From assembly GCA_934167665.1 (NCBI GenBank), contig CAKPLN010000001.1:124001-188000 (forward strand): a stretch of 64,000 bases of DNA, given 5' to 3'. Below, piece by piece: positions 8,967 to 17,684 of the stretch. Positions within the stretch are counted from its first letter, which is position 1; every line of letters begins with the position of its first letter. The DNA is from an uncultured Bacilli bacterium. Lineage in GTDB: Bacteria; Bacillota_I; Bacilli_A; RF39; UBA660. Under the pieces are notes generated by a model. It was not told the origin of the DNA. It did no database searches and saw nothing but the letters and a program-made list of their open reading frames with translations. Both the position numbers and the translations under genes were made by a program.

Positions 8967-10058
8967 ATGAATACAAGACCAACCGTTATGGAAGTAAACT
9001 TAACTAATTTAAGTTATAATATTAAACAAATACAAAAATATATAGGAAATAAAGAATTAATACCTGTAATCAAAGCTAATGGTTATGGTAGTAATATAAA
9101 TGAATATTTACCCCTTATTAAGCCCTTTAAAATAGTTGCAGTAGCAACAACTGATGAGGGTAAATATTTAAGAGAATTAGGCTATAAAAATGCCATATTA
9201 ATACTAAATCAACCCTCTATTCAAGAATTAGATAAGATTCTTAAATATAATTTAATAGTAGGATTAAGTTCTAATGAATTTCTAGACGAGTTAATAAAAA
9301 GAAAGTCTAAGATAAAAGTTCATCTTGAAATAGAAACAGGTATGTATAGAACAGGAATAAGTTTAAATAATTTATCTAGCTATATAGAAAAACTAACCAA
9401 AAATAAAAACATTCAAGTTGAAGGAATATATACCCACTTATCATCAGCTGATAGTGATAAATATTACACTATTAATCAATTAGAAAATTTTGATAAAGCT
9501 ATCACTATAGTTCAAGAAAAATTTAAAAATATAAAATACATTCATGCTTTAGCATCAACTGGCATAATTAATTATTTAAATTACGCTAAAAGAACTAATG
9601 CTGTAAGAGCTGGTATAATCTTATATGGTTATTATCCCTGTGATAGTGTTATGTCAAAAATTTCCCTAAAACCAATTTTAAAATTAAAGACCAAAATTAC
9701 TTTTCTAAAAGAAGTACCTAAAAATACTCCTATTAGTTATTCCAAAACTTATCTAACTAAAAAAACTACCTCAATAGCAACCATCCCAATAGGTTATGCC
9801 GATGGTCTAAGAAGAGCACTTTCTAATAAAGGTTTTGTTATTATAAAGGGTAAAAAATGCAAAATAGTAGGTAATATATGTATGGATAGTTGTATGGTTG
9901 ATGTTAGCTTTATCAAAGATGTTAAGGTAGGGGACGATGTTTTTATTTGGGATAATGAAAATATCAAAGTAGAAGATCTAGCTAAGATATGTAAAACAAT
10001 TAATTATGAAATTATAAGTACTATTTCTAAACGTGTTCCAAGAATTTATATATCATAA
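8967..10058 (+). CDS. alr: Alanine racemase
   Basis: PLP-dependent enzyme that makes D-alanine for peptidoglycan and for teichoic acid decoration. The 363-residue protein has the cofactor site VIKANGYG with Lys36 near the N-terminus of the TIM barrel, the barrel motif for binding the PLP phosphate, and the C-terminal beta domain. That domain contains ISYSKTY (catalytic tyrosine region), IPIGYADGL and the GNICMD motif typical of Alr. Length matches the family. AAAGGAGG lies 6 bases before the ATG at 8967. An upstream TTG-started extension would run through the preceding terminator and is rejected. The gene is monocistronic and faces a convergent transporter gene. Confidence 0.93.
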   Translation: MNTRPTVMEVNLTNLSYNIKQIQKYIGNKELIPVIKANGYGSNINEYLPLIKPFKIVAVATTDEGKYLRELGYKNAILILNQPSIQELDKILKYNLIVGLSSNEFLDELIKRKSKIKVHLEIETGMYRTGISLNNLSSYIEKLTKNKNIQVEGIYTHLSSADSDKYYTINQLENFDKAITIVQEKFKNIKYIHALASTGIINYLNYAKRTNAVRAGIILYGYYPCDSVMSKISLKPILKLKTKITFLKEVPKNTPISYSKTYLTKKTTSIATIPIGYADGLRRALSNKGFVIIKGKKCKIVGNICMDSCMVDVSFIKDVKVGDDVFIWDNENIKVEDLAKICKTINYEIISTISKRVPRIYIS

Positions 10059-10090
10059 AAAATAAGCTCTATTTACTTAATAGAGCTTAT
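10056..10090 (-). terminator. Terminator for the minus-strand transporter gene
   Basis: ATAAGCTCTAT (10062-10072) pairs with ATAGAGCTTAT (10080-10090). In the minus direction the stem is followed by a T-run (A-run on the plus strand at 10056-10061). On the plus side there is no T-run, so alr may end elsewhere or share the hairpin weakly. Confidence 0.75.
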
Positions 10091-10941
10091 AAATTAACTA
10101 AAACAACACCAATTATTAATAATATTGAGACAATAATTTTCTTTAAGAAATTACTTCTATCTTTAAAAAATATAACTTCACACAAAGCATTAAGAATAGG
10201 AGTAAGAGAAAATAAAGAAGCAACAATAGTAACACTACCAAGTTGATATGCTCTAATAGACGAATTTAGCATAATAGCCCAAGTACAAGTGGAAATTAGA
10301 AAATATTTTTTATTATATAAATTAAATTCTTCTTTTAAATCTTTTATTGTATGATGACCAATAAGAGATATTAAAATAGCTGGTCCAGTAACTGTAATGT
10401 ATGTATAAAAAGCTAAGTTATAATTACTTGAAATATCTACATTTAATACCATTGCAATAGCAAATAAAAAGTTTGAAATAACTCCCATAATAAAATATTT
10501 ATTAACTCTAAATTTACCCTTATCATAAGTAAGCATTATATTAGCCAAAATAATAACAATAGCACCAAGTATTTTATTTAAAATAATCTCTTCATTAAGA
10601 AATAGAAATCCAAATACTATCATAAATACTGTATATAATCTCTTAAGAACACTAAAAGTAGATGTATCAAGTCCATACCTAACTTCAATATTTAATCTAT
10701 CTGTAATAGCATAAATAAAAACTACTACTAAAAGAAGTAAAATAGAACTACTACTAGGGCTAAATTTAAAATCAAAAACAGGCATCATTAATAATGAAAC
10801 AATACCAGTAAAAACTTCTAATAAAACAGTAAGAGATCCAGCATTCTTCATATTTCTATTTGCTACTTTAAATGATTGGGAAAAACTAACCGTAGATATT
10901 AGGTAAACAATAACCCAAAACTGCCAAGTATTAATTAACAT
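10087..10941 (-). CDS. DMT/EamA-superfamily transporter
   Basis: This 284-residue integral membrane protein has about ten helices in two related halves, the architecture of the drug/metabolite transporter (EamA) superfamily. Short loops and a conserved-looking glycine/proline pattern at the ends of helices 4 and 9-10 agree with this. The substrate cannot be read from sequence; family members export amino acids, metabolites or drugs. On the minus strand GGTGAT lies just before the ATG. It is convergent with alr and divergent from the NatA-type gene, so it is its own transcription unit. Confidence 0.72.
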   Translation of the reverse strand: MLINTWQFWVIVYLISTVSFSQSFKVANRNMKNAGSLTVLLEVFTGIVSLLMMPVFDFKFSPSSSSILLLLVVVFIYAITDRLNIEVRYGLDTSTFSVLKRLYTVFMIVFGFLFLNEEIILNKILGAIVIILANIMLTYDKGKFRVNKYFIMGVISNFLFAIAMVLNVDISSNYNLAFYTYITVTGPAILISLIGHHTIKDLKEEFNLYNKKYFLISTCTWAIMLNSSIRAYQLGSVTIVASLFSLTPILNALCEVIFFKDRSNFLKKIIVSILLIIGVVLVNL

Positions 10942-11050
10942 ATATTATCACCATAGCAATTATATATTGATAGTAAATATAAATCCAGTTTTAATAGTAA
11001 TTTAATAAAAAATAATTTATAATAAATATAAAGATAAGGAAGTGTAATTA

Positions 11051-11809
11051 ATGATTGAAGTGAAGAACGTTTCTAAAGAATTTACTAAAAAGATAAGTCC
11101 TAAGGAAACAATAAAGTTTTTAGCTGACAATAATATTTCTTTTACAGCTAAAGAAGGTGAAGTAGTTGGCATAATTGGTCCTAATGGTGCCGGTAAAACA
11201 ACTCTTTTAAGAATGATTGCTGGTATTATGACACCAACTACTGGGACGATAGAACTTGATGGTAAAAGCTATAAAGAATCATCAACGGAAATTAAAAAAA
11301 CTATTGCTTTTTTAACAGGAAATACTAAATTGTATAAGGATATATCTCCTTATGAATTACTAAAAATGTGTGGAGAATACTATGATATCCCTAAAGAACA
11401 GTTAGAAAAGAGAATAGATGATATTATAAAGAGATTTAATATGGAAAATTTCAAACATCAACGTATTGAAACTCTATCAACTGGTCAGTACCAAAGAACA
11501 GGTATTTCTCGTTGCCTAATTCATAATCCTAAATATTATATTTTAGATGAACCAACCAGTGGTCTTGATGTAATATCAAGTAAAGTAATTCTTGATTTTG
11601 TCAAAGAAGAAAAAGAAAAGGGCAAGTGTATTTTATACTCAACTCACTATATGGAAGAAGCTGAAAATATTTGCGATAAAATAATAATGATTAACAAAGG
11701 CCAAGTAATATCTATTGGTACTCCAGAAGAAATAAGAAAAAAGACTAAAACAACTAATTTAAGAGATAGTTTCTTTGCCTTAATAGGAGGTAACTATGAA
11801 GAAAACTAA
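11051..11809 (+). CDS. natA: ABC transporter ATP-binding protein (NatA type)
   Basis: ATPase of an ABC-2 exporter, 252 residues. It shows Walker A GPNGAGKTT (about 43-51), Q-loop region, signature LSTGQYQRT, Walker B YYILDEPTSGLD and the switch histidine in STHYMEEAE. The start IEVKNVSKEF and the long loop before Walker A are like NatA of Bacillus sodium exporters. Its stop overlaps the permease start by 14 bases, so translation is coupled. It forms a three-gene unit with the permease and an M13 peptidase. A TATAAT at 11018-11023 may be the -10. The substrate (sodium ions or another cation, or a peptide) is inferred from family only. Confidence 0.85.
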   Translation: MIEVKNVSKEFTKKISPKETIKFLADNNISFTAKEGEVVGIIGPNGAGKTTLLRMIAGIMTPTTGTIELDGKSYKESSTEIKKTIAFLTGNTKLYKDISPYELLKMCGEYYDIPKEQLEKRIDDIIKRFNMENFKHQRIETLSTGQYQRTGISRCLIHNPKYYILDEPTSGLDVISSKVILDFVKEEKEKGKCILYSTHYMEEAENICDKIIMINKGQVISIGTPEEIRKKTKTTNLRDSFFALIGGNYEEN

Positions 11810-12959
11810 TATAATAATTACTATAAAAAAAGAATTACGTTCCATTTTTAGAGATAAAAAAACTATTTTTATGATTTTAGGTTTTCCCCTTATAATAGCT
11901 TTTTTTGTCTTCTTCTATGGTGAAATGGAAGACTCTATAATAGGTGGAGAAGATACTAAGTATCCAATAGGTATTAACTATGAACTTAATAGTACTGAAA
12001 AAAGAATAATGTCTGAGTGTTCACTTGAGGCAAAATATTACGAAAATATATCTTTAATGAGTAAAGCTTATCAAGATGGAAAGATTGACTCATATATTGA
12101 TTATAATAAAGAAAAAGATTTATATACTATATATTCCAGTGAAGATATTCAAACTTCCCAAACAGCAAATTATGCAGCTGTTTACTTAGATACCTACAAC
12201 AAGTATTTAGGTGATCAATATATAAAAGGAGAGGACATAGATCCAGAAGTTGCCTATGGTAAAATAAAATATGAATTAAAAAATACTTCTGGAGAAGATC
12301 TTTCAACTAGCAATATCTTGGTTAATATGGTTATGAATATTTCCTTTGTCTATATAATAGCAGCTATAGCAATGGCAACAGTAAATATGGCAACTTCAGC
12401 TATAGCAACAGAAAAAGAAAATGGTACTTTAGAAACCATTTTAACTCTACCAGTAAACATTAAAGAATTAATAACAGGTAAATATATTGCTACCGTAATT
12501 ATGGGAATTATTTCCTCAATAATTGGTCTTATATTAACCATAACTAGTCTTACAATAGCTAAAAATATGTATGAAATATATAAAGACTTTAAAATAAGTT
12601 TTATCGCTATAATATTTAGTGTCATAATTTGTATAATAGCATCACTATTAATTAGTGCTATTGCTCTTATGTTAACTTCAAAAGCTAAAAGTTATAAAGA
12701 AGCACAAGCTGCTGGTCAAGTACTTCAAATAATATGTATTTTTCCAATGATCTTATCATTCATAAAAGTATCATCAACAGCTTTATTCTATATAATTCCT
12801 ATATTAAATCATACTACTATACTAATGGATTTATATTCTGGTAACATAAATTATCTAAATATACTTCTTACCATCATATCAACTATTGTATATACTATAA
12901 TTCTTCTATATGTACTAATAAAAAAATTCAAATCAGAAAAAGTATTATTTGGAGCCTAA
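11796..12959 (+). CDS. natB: ABC-2 type permease (NatB type)
   Basis: The 387-residue permease partners the preceding ATPase. It has one helix near residues 23-42, a large extracytoplasmic domain (about 45-175) and a C-terminal bundle of five to six helices. The sequence TSAIATEKENGTLETILTLPV matches the conserved cytoplasmic coupling motif of NatB/CcmB-like ABC-2 permeases (E-K-E-x-G-T-L-E). AGGAGG precedes the ATG inside the end of natA. The downstream peptidase gene begins directly after its stop. Confidence 0.85.
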   Translation: MKKTNIIITIKKELRSIFRDKKTIFMILGFPLIIAFFVFFYGEMEDSIIGGEDTKYPIGINYELNSTEKRIMSECSLEAKYYENISLMSKAYQDGKIDSYIDYNKEKDLYTIYSSEDIQTSQTANYAAVYLDTYNKYLGDQYIKGEDIDPEVAYGKIKYELKNTSGEDLSTSNILVNMVMNISFVYIIAAIAMATVNMATSAIATEKENGTLETILTLPVNIKELITGKYIATVIMGIISSIIGLILTITSLTIAKNMYEIYKDFKISFIAIIFSVIICIIASLLISAIALMLTSKAKSYKEAQAAGQVLQIICIFPMILSFIKVSSTALFYIIPILNHTTILMDLYSGNINYLNILLTIISTIVYTIILLYVLIKKFKSEKVLFGA

Positions 12960-12960
12960 T

Positions 12961-14883
12961 ATGAAAAATATAAAGAAATACTTTATTCTCATCTTAATTG
13001 TTTTAACAATAGGATGTAATCTAACTACCAAACCTCTAAAACAAGACTATTATACCTATATTAATAAAGATACTATTGATAGTTATGTTCTAAAAGATGA
13101 TGAATATACAATAAGTACTTTTACTAAACTACAAGATAAAGTTAATTCTGATATTGACTCAGTATTAACTGATTTAATTACTACAAACAAAGATATTAAT
13201 ATTATTTATAATCAAATTATTGATACTAATACAAGAAATACAAGTGGCTTATCAGATTTAAAATATTATATTGATTTAATTGATTCTTCGACTACCATAA
13301 ATGAATATATAAAAAATGCTATAGTAGTTGAAAATGATTTATATATTCCAATATTTACAAGTGCTTCTATTATGCGTAACTTAAAAGATACTACCGAAAA
13401 TATGTTGTATTTTCAATCTATACCATTTGCTTTTAATTCGACTAGTGAATATTATACTGACGATGACTATCTTTCGGTAAAAACTCTAATTAAACAGTAT
13501 GATATAAAATTATTAAAAGAATATGGTTATGATAAAACAAAAGCTAGGGAAGTATCTAAAAATATAACTGACTATTATACTAAAATAGCTAATAGAACTC
13601 ATCCTACATCTTACTATCAAAATAAAGAAAATTTATATAATCCTATTAATAAAAGTGAACTACAAGCAATTTATACTAATCTAGATTCTACGTATTTTGA
13701 TAATATACCAGATAATGTAAAGATAAGTCTTTTAGATAAAGAAAATTATTCTGCTATAAATGACTCATTAACAGATGAAAATCTTCCTACTTTAAAAGAA
13801 ATTGTAAAGTTAAAAATACTAGAAAATTATGGTGAGTTTTTAAGTGAAAATTACGCTAAAATACTTTCTGATTTTAGTAGTGAACAATTAGGTATAGAAA
13901 CTAAAACAGATATTAATGATGCTGCTAAAAACACAGTCATAGCACTATTTCAAAATGAATTTGATATGAGTTATACTAATAAGTATTTAACTAAAGAATC
14001 AAAAGAATATATTTTATCTATGACAAATGATATCATTAATTATTATGAAAAGAGTTTAACTAATTTAGATTGGCTAAGTCAAGATACTAAAAATAAAGCT
14101 ATAACTAAACTTAAAAATATTACTATTAATATTGGTTTGAATGAAAATGATTATTATAATTTAAATTACAACTTAGCTAGTAATAATACTTTGATTAAAA
14201 ATATTCTAAAAATTAAAAAAGTATTAGAAAAACACAAACTAGAAAGACTAAAGAATAATGCTCCAGCAACTACTGCTATGTCTCAAACAACAATAAATGC
14301 TTATTATAATCCTCAAGATAATTCTATAAATTTCCCATCAGCAGCAACTAACTTAGTTGATTTATCTAAAGGCTATTATGAAAATTTAGGATCTATTGGG
14401 ATGATAATAGCTCACGAAATAACGCATGCTTTTGATTCTAATGGAGCAAAATTTGATGAACATGGCAACTTAGTAGAGTGGTGGAATAAAGAAGATAAAG
14501 AAAACTATCAACAACTTCAAAAACAAATTATTTCATATTATGATAAATACGAAGTTATAGCAGGAAACTATATAAATGGTAGTCTAACAGTCGATGAAAA
14601 TATTGCTGATTTAGGTGCTGTAAATTGTATTAGTAATTTAGCTAAAAGTAAAAATGCAACTACTACTGATCTAAAGGCTATGTATAAAAGTTTTGCTACT
14701 CTCTGGGTAGAAAAATCTAATGAAGAATATCAAAAAATACTCCTTTTGGTAGATACCCATTCTCCTGCTAAGTATAGAGTAAATGCTACATTATCATCAA
14801 CTGATATATTTTATGAAGTCTATAATGTATCCAAAACAAATCCTATGTATATTTCAAAAGATAAAAGAGTACATATATGGTAA
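12961..14883 (+). CDS. M13-family zinc metallopeptidase, predicted lipoprotein
   Basis: This 640-residue member of the neprilysin/PepO family has a zinc site HEITH (His485, Glu486, His489) followed by FDSNGAKFDEHGN. The third ligand region is ENIADLGA (Glu546, Asp550), and the family C-terminal HSPAKYRVN with a final R-V-x-I-W is present. The N-terminus is a lipoprotein signal: basic residues, a hydrophobic run and LTIGC, so the enzyme is probably tethered outside the membrane. The ATG at 12961 is preferred because GGAG lies 7 bases upstream; a TTG at 12949 overlaps the permease end. It is the last gene of the NatAB unit, which is unusual company for M13 and hints that the exporter and peptidase act on the same peptide substrate (inference). 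Confidence 0.88.
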   Translation: MKNIKKYFILILIVLTIGCNLTTKPLKQDYYTYINKDTIDSYVLKDDEYTISTFTKLQDKVNSDIDSVLTDLITTNKDINIIYNQIIDTNTRNTSGLSDLKYYIDLIDSSTTINEYIKNAIVVENDLYIPIFTSASIMRNLKDTTENMLYFQSIPFAFNSTSEYYTDDDYLSVKTLIKQYDIKLLKEYGYDKTKAREVSKNITDYYTKIANRTHPTSYYQNKENLYNPINKSELQAIYTNLDSTYFDNIPDNVKISLLDKENYSAINDSLTDENLPTLKEIVKLKILENYGEFLSENYAKILSDFSSEQLGIETKTDINDAAKNTVIALFQNEFDMSYTNKYLTKESKEYILSMTNDIINYYEKSLTNLDWLSQDTKNKAITKLKNITINIGLNENDYYNLNYNLASNNTLIKNILKIKKVLEKHKLERLKNNAPATTAMSQTTINAYYNPQDNSINFPSAATNLVDLSKGYYENLGSIGMIIAHEITHAFDSNGAKFDEHGNLVEWWNKEDKENYQQLQKQIISYYDKYEVIAGNYINGSLTVDENIADLGAVNCISNLAKSKNATTTDLKAMYKSFATLWVEKSNEEYQKILLLVDTHSPAKYRVNATLSSTDIFYEVYNVSKTNPMYISKDKRVHIW

Positions 14884-14908
14884 CATATTAACAAATAAAT
14901 AATTTATA

Positions 14909-14940
14909 AGGTGGACTATCATTATAGTCTATCTTTTTTT
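14909..14940 (+). terminator. Rho-independent terminator
   Basis: An 11-bp stem (AGGTGGACTAT with ATAGTCTATCT, including G-T pairs) has a 4-base loop and is followed by T6. It ends the natAB-peptidase unit. Confidence 0.85.
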
Positions 14941-14960
14941 GTCATAAAAACTCCCCCACA

Positions 14961-15499
14961 CAAGACCTTAAAAAGAGGCAATTGACAAAAATGTGGGGGG
15001 GGGGGGGTATACTTTATACATAATAAGGTAATAATAAATATGAGGTGTAGTAATGAAGAAAATATTAAATAATAAAAAAGGTTTTACGTTAGTAGAATTA
15101 CTAGCGGTTATAGTGATTATGGCTATTCTTTTAATGATCGCAATTCCTTCAATTTCGTCAATTATTTATGATTCGAGATCAAAACTATATGTTCAAGATG
15201 CTTCAACATATGTAACTGCAGCTAAACAATTAGTAACAGATCAAACATTTACTATTGATGATTATGATACGACTTATTATATCCATATAAACAATCTAAC
15301 GGATCAATCTAAAATAAGAAGTCCGTTTTCTGAATGGTTAGATGCTTATGTAGTAGTAACCTTAAATGAAGATGGAACTAAAGATTATTACTGGGTAAGT
15401 TGCGATAAAGCTGGTTGGAAGATTGACTTAAAAGAAGATAAGCTTTTAAATCAAAAAGATGTCTATAATGGTAAGAAATATGTAAACAATAGACAACCA
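14961..15499 (+). repeat. Long direct repeat, copy 1 (promoter plus pilin N-terminal coding)
   Basis: The 539 bases appear identical to 17146-17684. The repeat spans the poly-G promoter, leader, ribosome site and the first about 149 codons of the LRR prepilin. Similarity extends about 20 bases further upstream with one indel and one substitution. Confidence 0.9.
14982..15013 (+). promoter_or_regulatory. Promoter with 13-G tract in its spacer (copy 1)
   Basis: TTGACA at 14982-14987 and TATACT at 15008-15013 are separated by 20 bases, of which 14995-15007 are 13 consecutive G. A 17-base spacer would need 10 G. Slippage of the tract would change -35/-10 spacing and helical phasing, so this looks like a phase-variable promoter of the LRR prepilin. 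Confidence 0.75.
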
Positions 15500-17086
15500 A
15501 TAAATGATAGAAGTAAAATTGTAATTATTGATAAAAATGGTTACTTAACTGAGGCAACTCCAAGACTTGGAATAACAGAAGATGAAGCTAAAGAGTGTTT
15601 CAGTTTTAGAAACACCTCTGATACTGAAGCTGAACTTACTTACTATAAAAAGGATTGTGGAACAGATGTTGTAATTCCAGCTATGATAGGTGATAGAAAA
15701 GTTACATCAGTCTATCAGTATACGTTTAGAGCGATGGGCCTAACTAGTGTTTATATACCAGATACAATAAAAACTATAGGAGAAGAAGCTTTTAAAAATA
15801 ATAATATTGAAGCTTTACATATTCCGTCAAGTGTTGAAAAATTAGATACTTGGGCTTTCGCTAATAATAAAATAAAATCATTATCAATAGATGAAGGAAT
15901 AAAAACAATAGGTCCTAGAACTTTTCAATATAATGAACTAACAGAGGCTGTTATACCAAACTCAGTTACATCTATAGGAGCTTGTGCTTACTGTAATAAT
16001 CCAATACCAAATGCTTCTTTCTTATATGCTAGAAATGGAGATTCATATGATTATTCAAAACTTATTGGCTACATAGGAGACTTATCGGAGTTTCCTGATA
16101 AAGTATTTAGAATACCGGAAGAAGTAAATGGCGTAAAATTAAAAATAATAGGTGTTTCTGCTTTTGAGCGTATGTCTTTGACAAATTGGGAAGTAGTAAT
16201 TCCAGAAACAGTTAGTAGTATTTGGGCAAGCGCTTTTTATGCTAGTGGGATATCCAAAGTGAATCTACCTGCAGGATTAAACATGATTGGTAATTCGGCT
16301 TTTTTTAAAAATAAATTAACAGAATTAAATATACCATCAACCGTAACTAGAATTGATAATAAAGCATTTAATGATAATCAGATTATTAATGAGGAACAAG
16401 CGTGGGTTTATAAAAGAACAGCTAATGGCATTGACTATAGTACGATTGTTAGTTATGCTGGAGCTAGTAGAAATGATATTAGTATACCAGCTGAGAAAAA
16501 CGGCGTTAAATTAAAAAGTATTACATATGATGCCCTTAATGAATTAAACTTTACAGGAACATTAAAGATACCTATAACAGTAACAAGTATAGGGGCAAGG
16601 GCATTCAGTAGAAATAGTGTTACCTATGTTGATAATGGTGATGGCACATTGACTGATGGCTTTGTTTACGCTAAAAGTGAAGATGGAAGTGTTGATTATA
16701 CTAATATAGTCGGGTACGCTAAGAGAAATACGCAAAATGTAATAATCCCAAATAATGTAAAAAAAATATCTGACTCAGCATTTTATTCTTCATTTATCAA
16801 GGGAGTTGTACTTCCAGAAGGCTTAATAGAAATTGGTGCGGAAGCGTTTAGATATTGCAAACTAGGGCCAGAAGTAACTATTCCATCAACCGTAACAAAG
16901 ATTGGTGATAAAGCATTCTATAAAGTAATTAATTATGATGCGTTTAATGCTTCATTAACTAAGATTATAAATAAAACAGGTAGGAAGTTTGATTGGAAAG
17001 CTATAACTGGTGGACCAACTGAGGCAACATTTGAATATGGCACAGTAGAAAACTGGTATGGTAATATTGAAGTAGTTAAAGGGTAA
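15053..17086 (+). CDS. Giant LRR (BspA-like) protein with type IV prepilin leader, copy 1
   Basis: The 677-residue protein begins with a class III leader (KKG then FTLVELLAVIVIMAIL; cleavage after Gly10, Glu at mature position 5). A pilin-like helix follows to about 65 and a linker domain to about 200. From about 205 to 640 there are repeated LRR_5/BspA-type units of the form I-P-x-x-v-x-x-I-g-x-x-A-F-x-x-N-x-I. The end is a shared segment, KFDWKAITGGPTEATFEYG, like the C-terminal caps of pilin-linked LRR proteins. BspA-type repeats are common in mucosal adhesins. GAGGTG lies before the ATG. The protein is probably displayed on a pilus-like fibre or held as a pseudopilin in the membrane; this is inferred. 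The poly-G promoter suggests on/off expression. Confidence 0.85.
   Translation: MKKILNNKKGFTLVELLAVIVIMAILLMIAIPSISSIIYDSRSKLYVQDASTYVTAAKQLVTDQTFTIDDYDTTYYIHINNLTDQSKIRSPFSEWLDAYVVVTLNEDGTKDYYWVSCDKAGWKIDLKEDKLLNQKDVYNGKKYVNNRQPINDRSKIVIIDKNGYLTEATPRLGITEDEAKECFSFRNTSDTEAELTYYKKDCGTDVVIPAMIGDRKVTSVYQYTFRAMGLTSVYIPDTIKTIGEEAFKNNNIEALHIPSSVEKLDTWAFANNKIKSLSIDEGIKTIGPRTFQYNELTEAVIPNSVTSIGACAYCNNPIPNASFLYARNGDSYDYSKLIGYIGDLSEFPDKVFRIPEEVNGVKLKIIGVSAFERMSLTNWEVVIPETVSSIWASAFYASGISKVNLPAGLNMIGNSAFFKNKLTELNIPSTVTRIDNKAFNDNQIINEEQAWVYKRTANGIDYSTIVSYAGASRNDISIPAEKNGVKLKSITYDALNELNFTGTLKIPITVTSIGARAFSRNSVTYVDNGDGTLTDGFVYAKSEDGSVDYTNIVGYAKRNTQNVIIPNNVKKISDSAFYSSFIKGVVLPEGLIEIGAEAFRYCKLGPEVTIPSTVTKIGDKAFYKVINYDAFNASLTKIINKTGRKFDWKAITGGPTEATFEYGTVENWYGNIEVVKG
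16988..17058 (+). repeat. C-terminal coding repeat, copy 1
   Basis: 71 bases identical to 19173-19243, encoding the shared C-terminal cap of the two LRR prepilins. The repeats between the identical ends differ. Confidence 0.85.
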
Positions 17087-17091
17087 TACTT

Positions 17092-17123
17092 AAATTATCA
17101 GTAGAAAATACTGATAATTTTTT
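17092..17123 (+). terminator. Rho-independent terminator after LRR prepilin 1
   Basis: A 12-bp perfect stem (AAATTATCAGTA with TACTGATAATTT), a GAAAA loop, then T3 after the stem. The stem resembles the terminator at 20101. Confidence 0.85.
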
Positions 17124-17145
17124 GGTCATAAAAAACTCCACCACA

Positions 17146-17684
17146 CAAGACCTTAAAAAGAGGCAATTGACAAAAATGTGGGGGGGGGGGGGTATACTTT
17201 ATACATAATAAGGTAATAATAAATATGAGGTGTAGTAATGAAGAAAATATTAAATAATAAAAAAGGTTTTACGTTAGTAGAATTACTAGCGGTTATAGTG
17301 ATTATGGCTATTCTTTTAATGATCGCAATTCCTTCAATTTCGTCAATTATTTATGATTCGAGATCAAAACTATATGTTCAAGATGCTTCAACATATGTAA
17401 CTGCAGCTAAACAATTAGTAACAGATCAAACATTTACTATTGATGATTATGATACGACTTATTATATCCATATAAACAATCTAACGGATCAATCTAAAAT
17501 AAGAAGTCCGTTTTCTGAATGGTTAGATGCTTATGTAGTAGTAACCTTAAATGAAGATGGAACTAAAGATTATTACTGGGTAAGTTGCGATAAAGCTGGT
17601 TGGAAGATTGACTTAAAAGAAGATAAGCTTTTAAATCAAAAAGATGTCTATAATGGTAAGAAATATGTAAACAATAGACAACCA
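17146..17684 (+). repeat. Long direct repeat, copy 2
   Basis: Second copy of the 539-base repeat at 14961-15499, offset by exactly 2185 bases. The identity of such a long block, including the poly-G length, points to recent duplication or gene conversion. Confidence 0.9.
17167..17198 (+). promoter_or_regulatory. Promoter with 13-G tract in its spacer (copy 2)
   Basis: TTGACA at 17167-17172 and TATACT at 17193-17198 have a 20-base spacer containing 13 G at 17180-17192, exactly as in copy 1. Confidence 0.75.

Noticed and set aside
14953..15007. Short inverted repeat around the -35 box as an invertible promoter switch
   Set aside because: Arms of 8 bases with about 31 bases between are too short for known site-specific inversion, no recombinase gene is near, and the poly-G spacer explains switching better.
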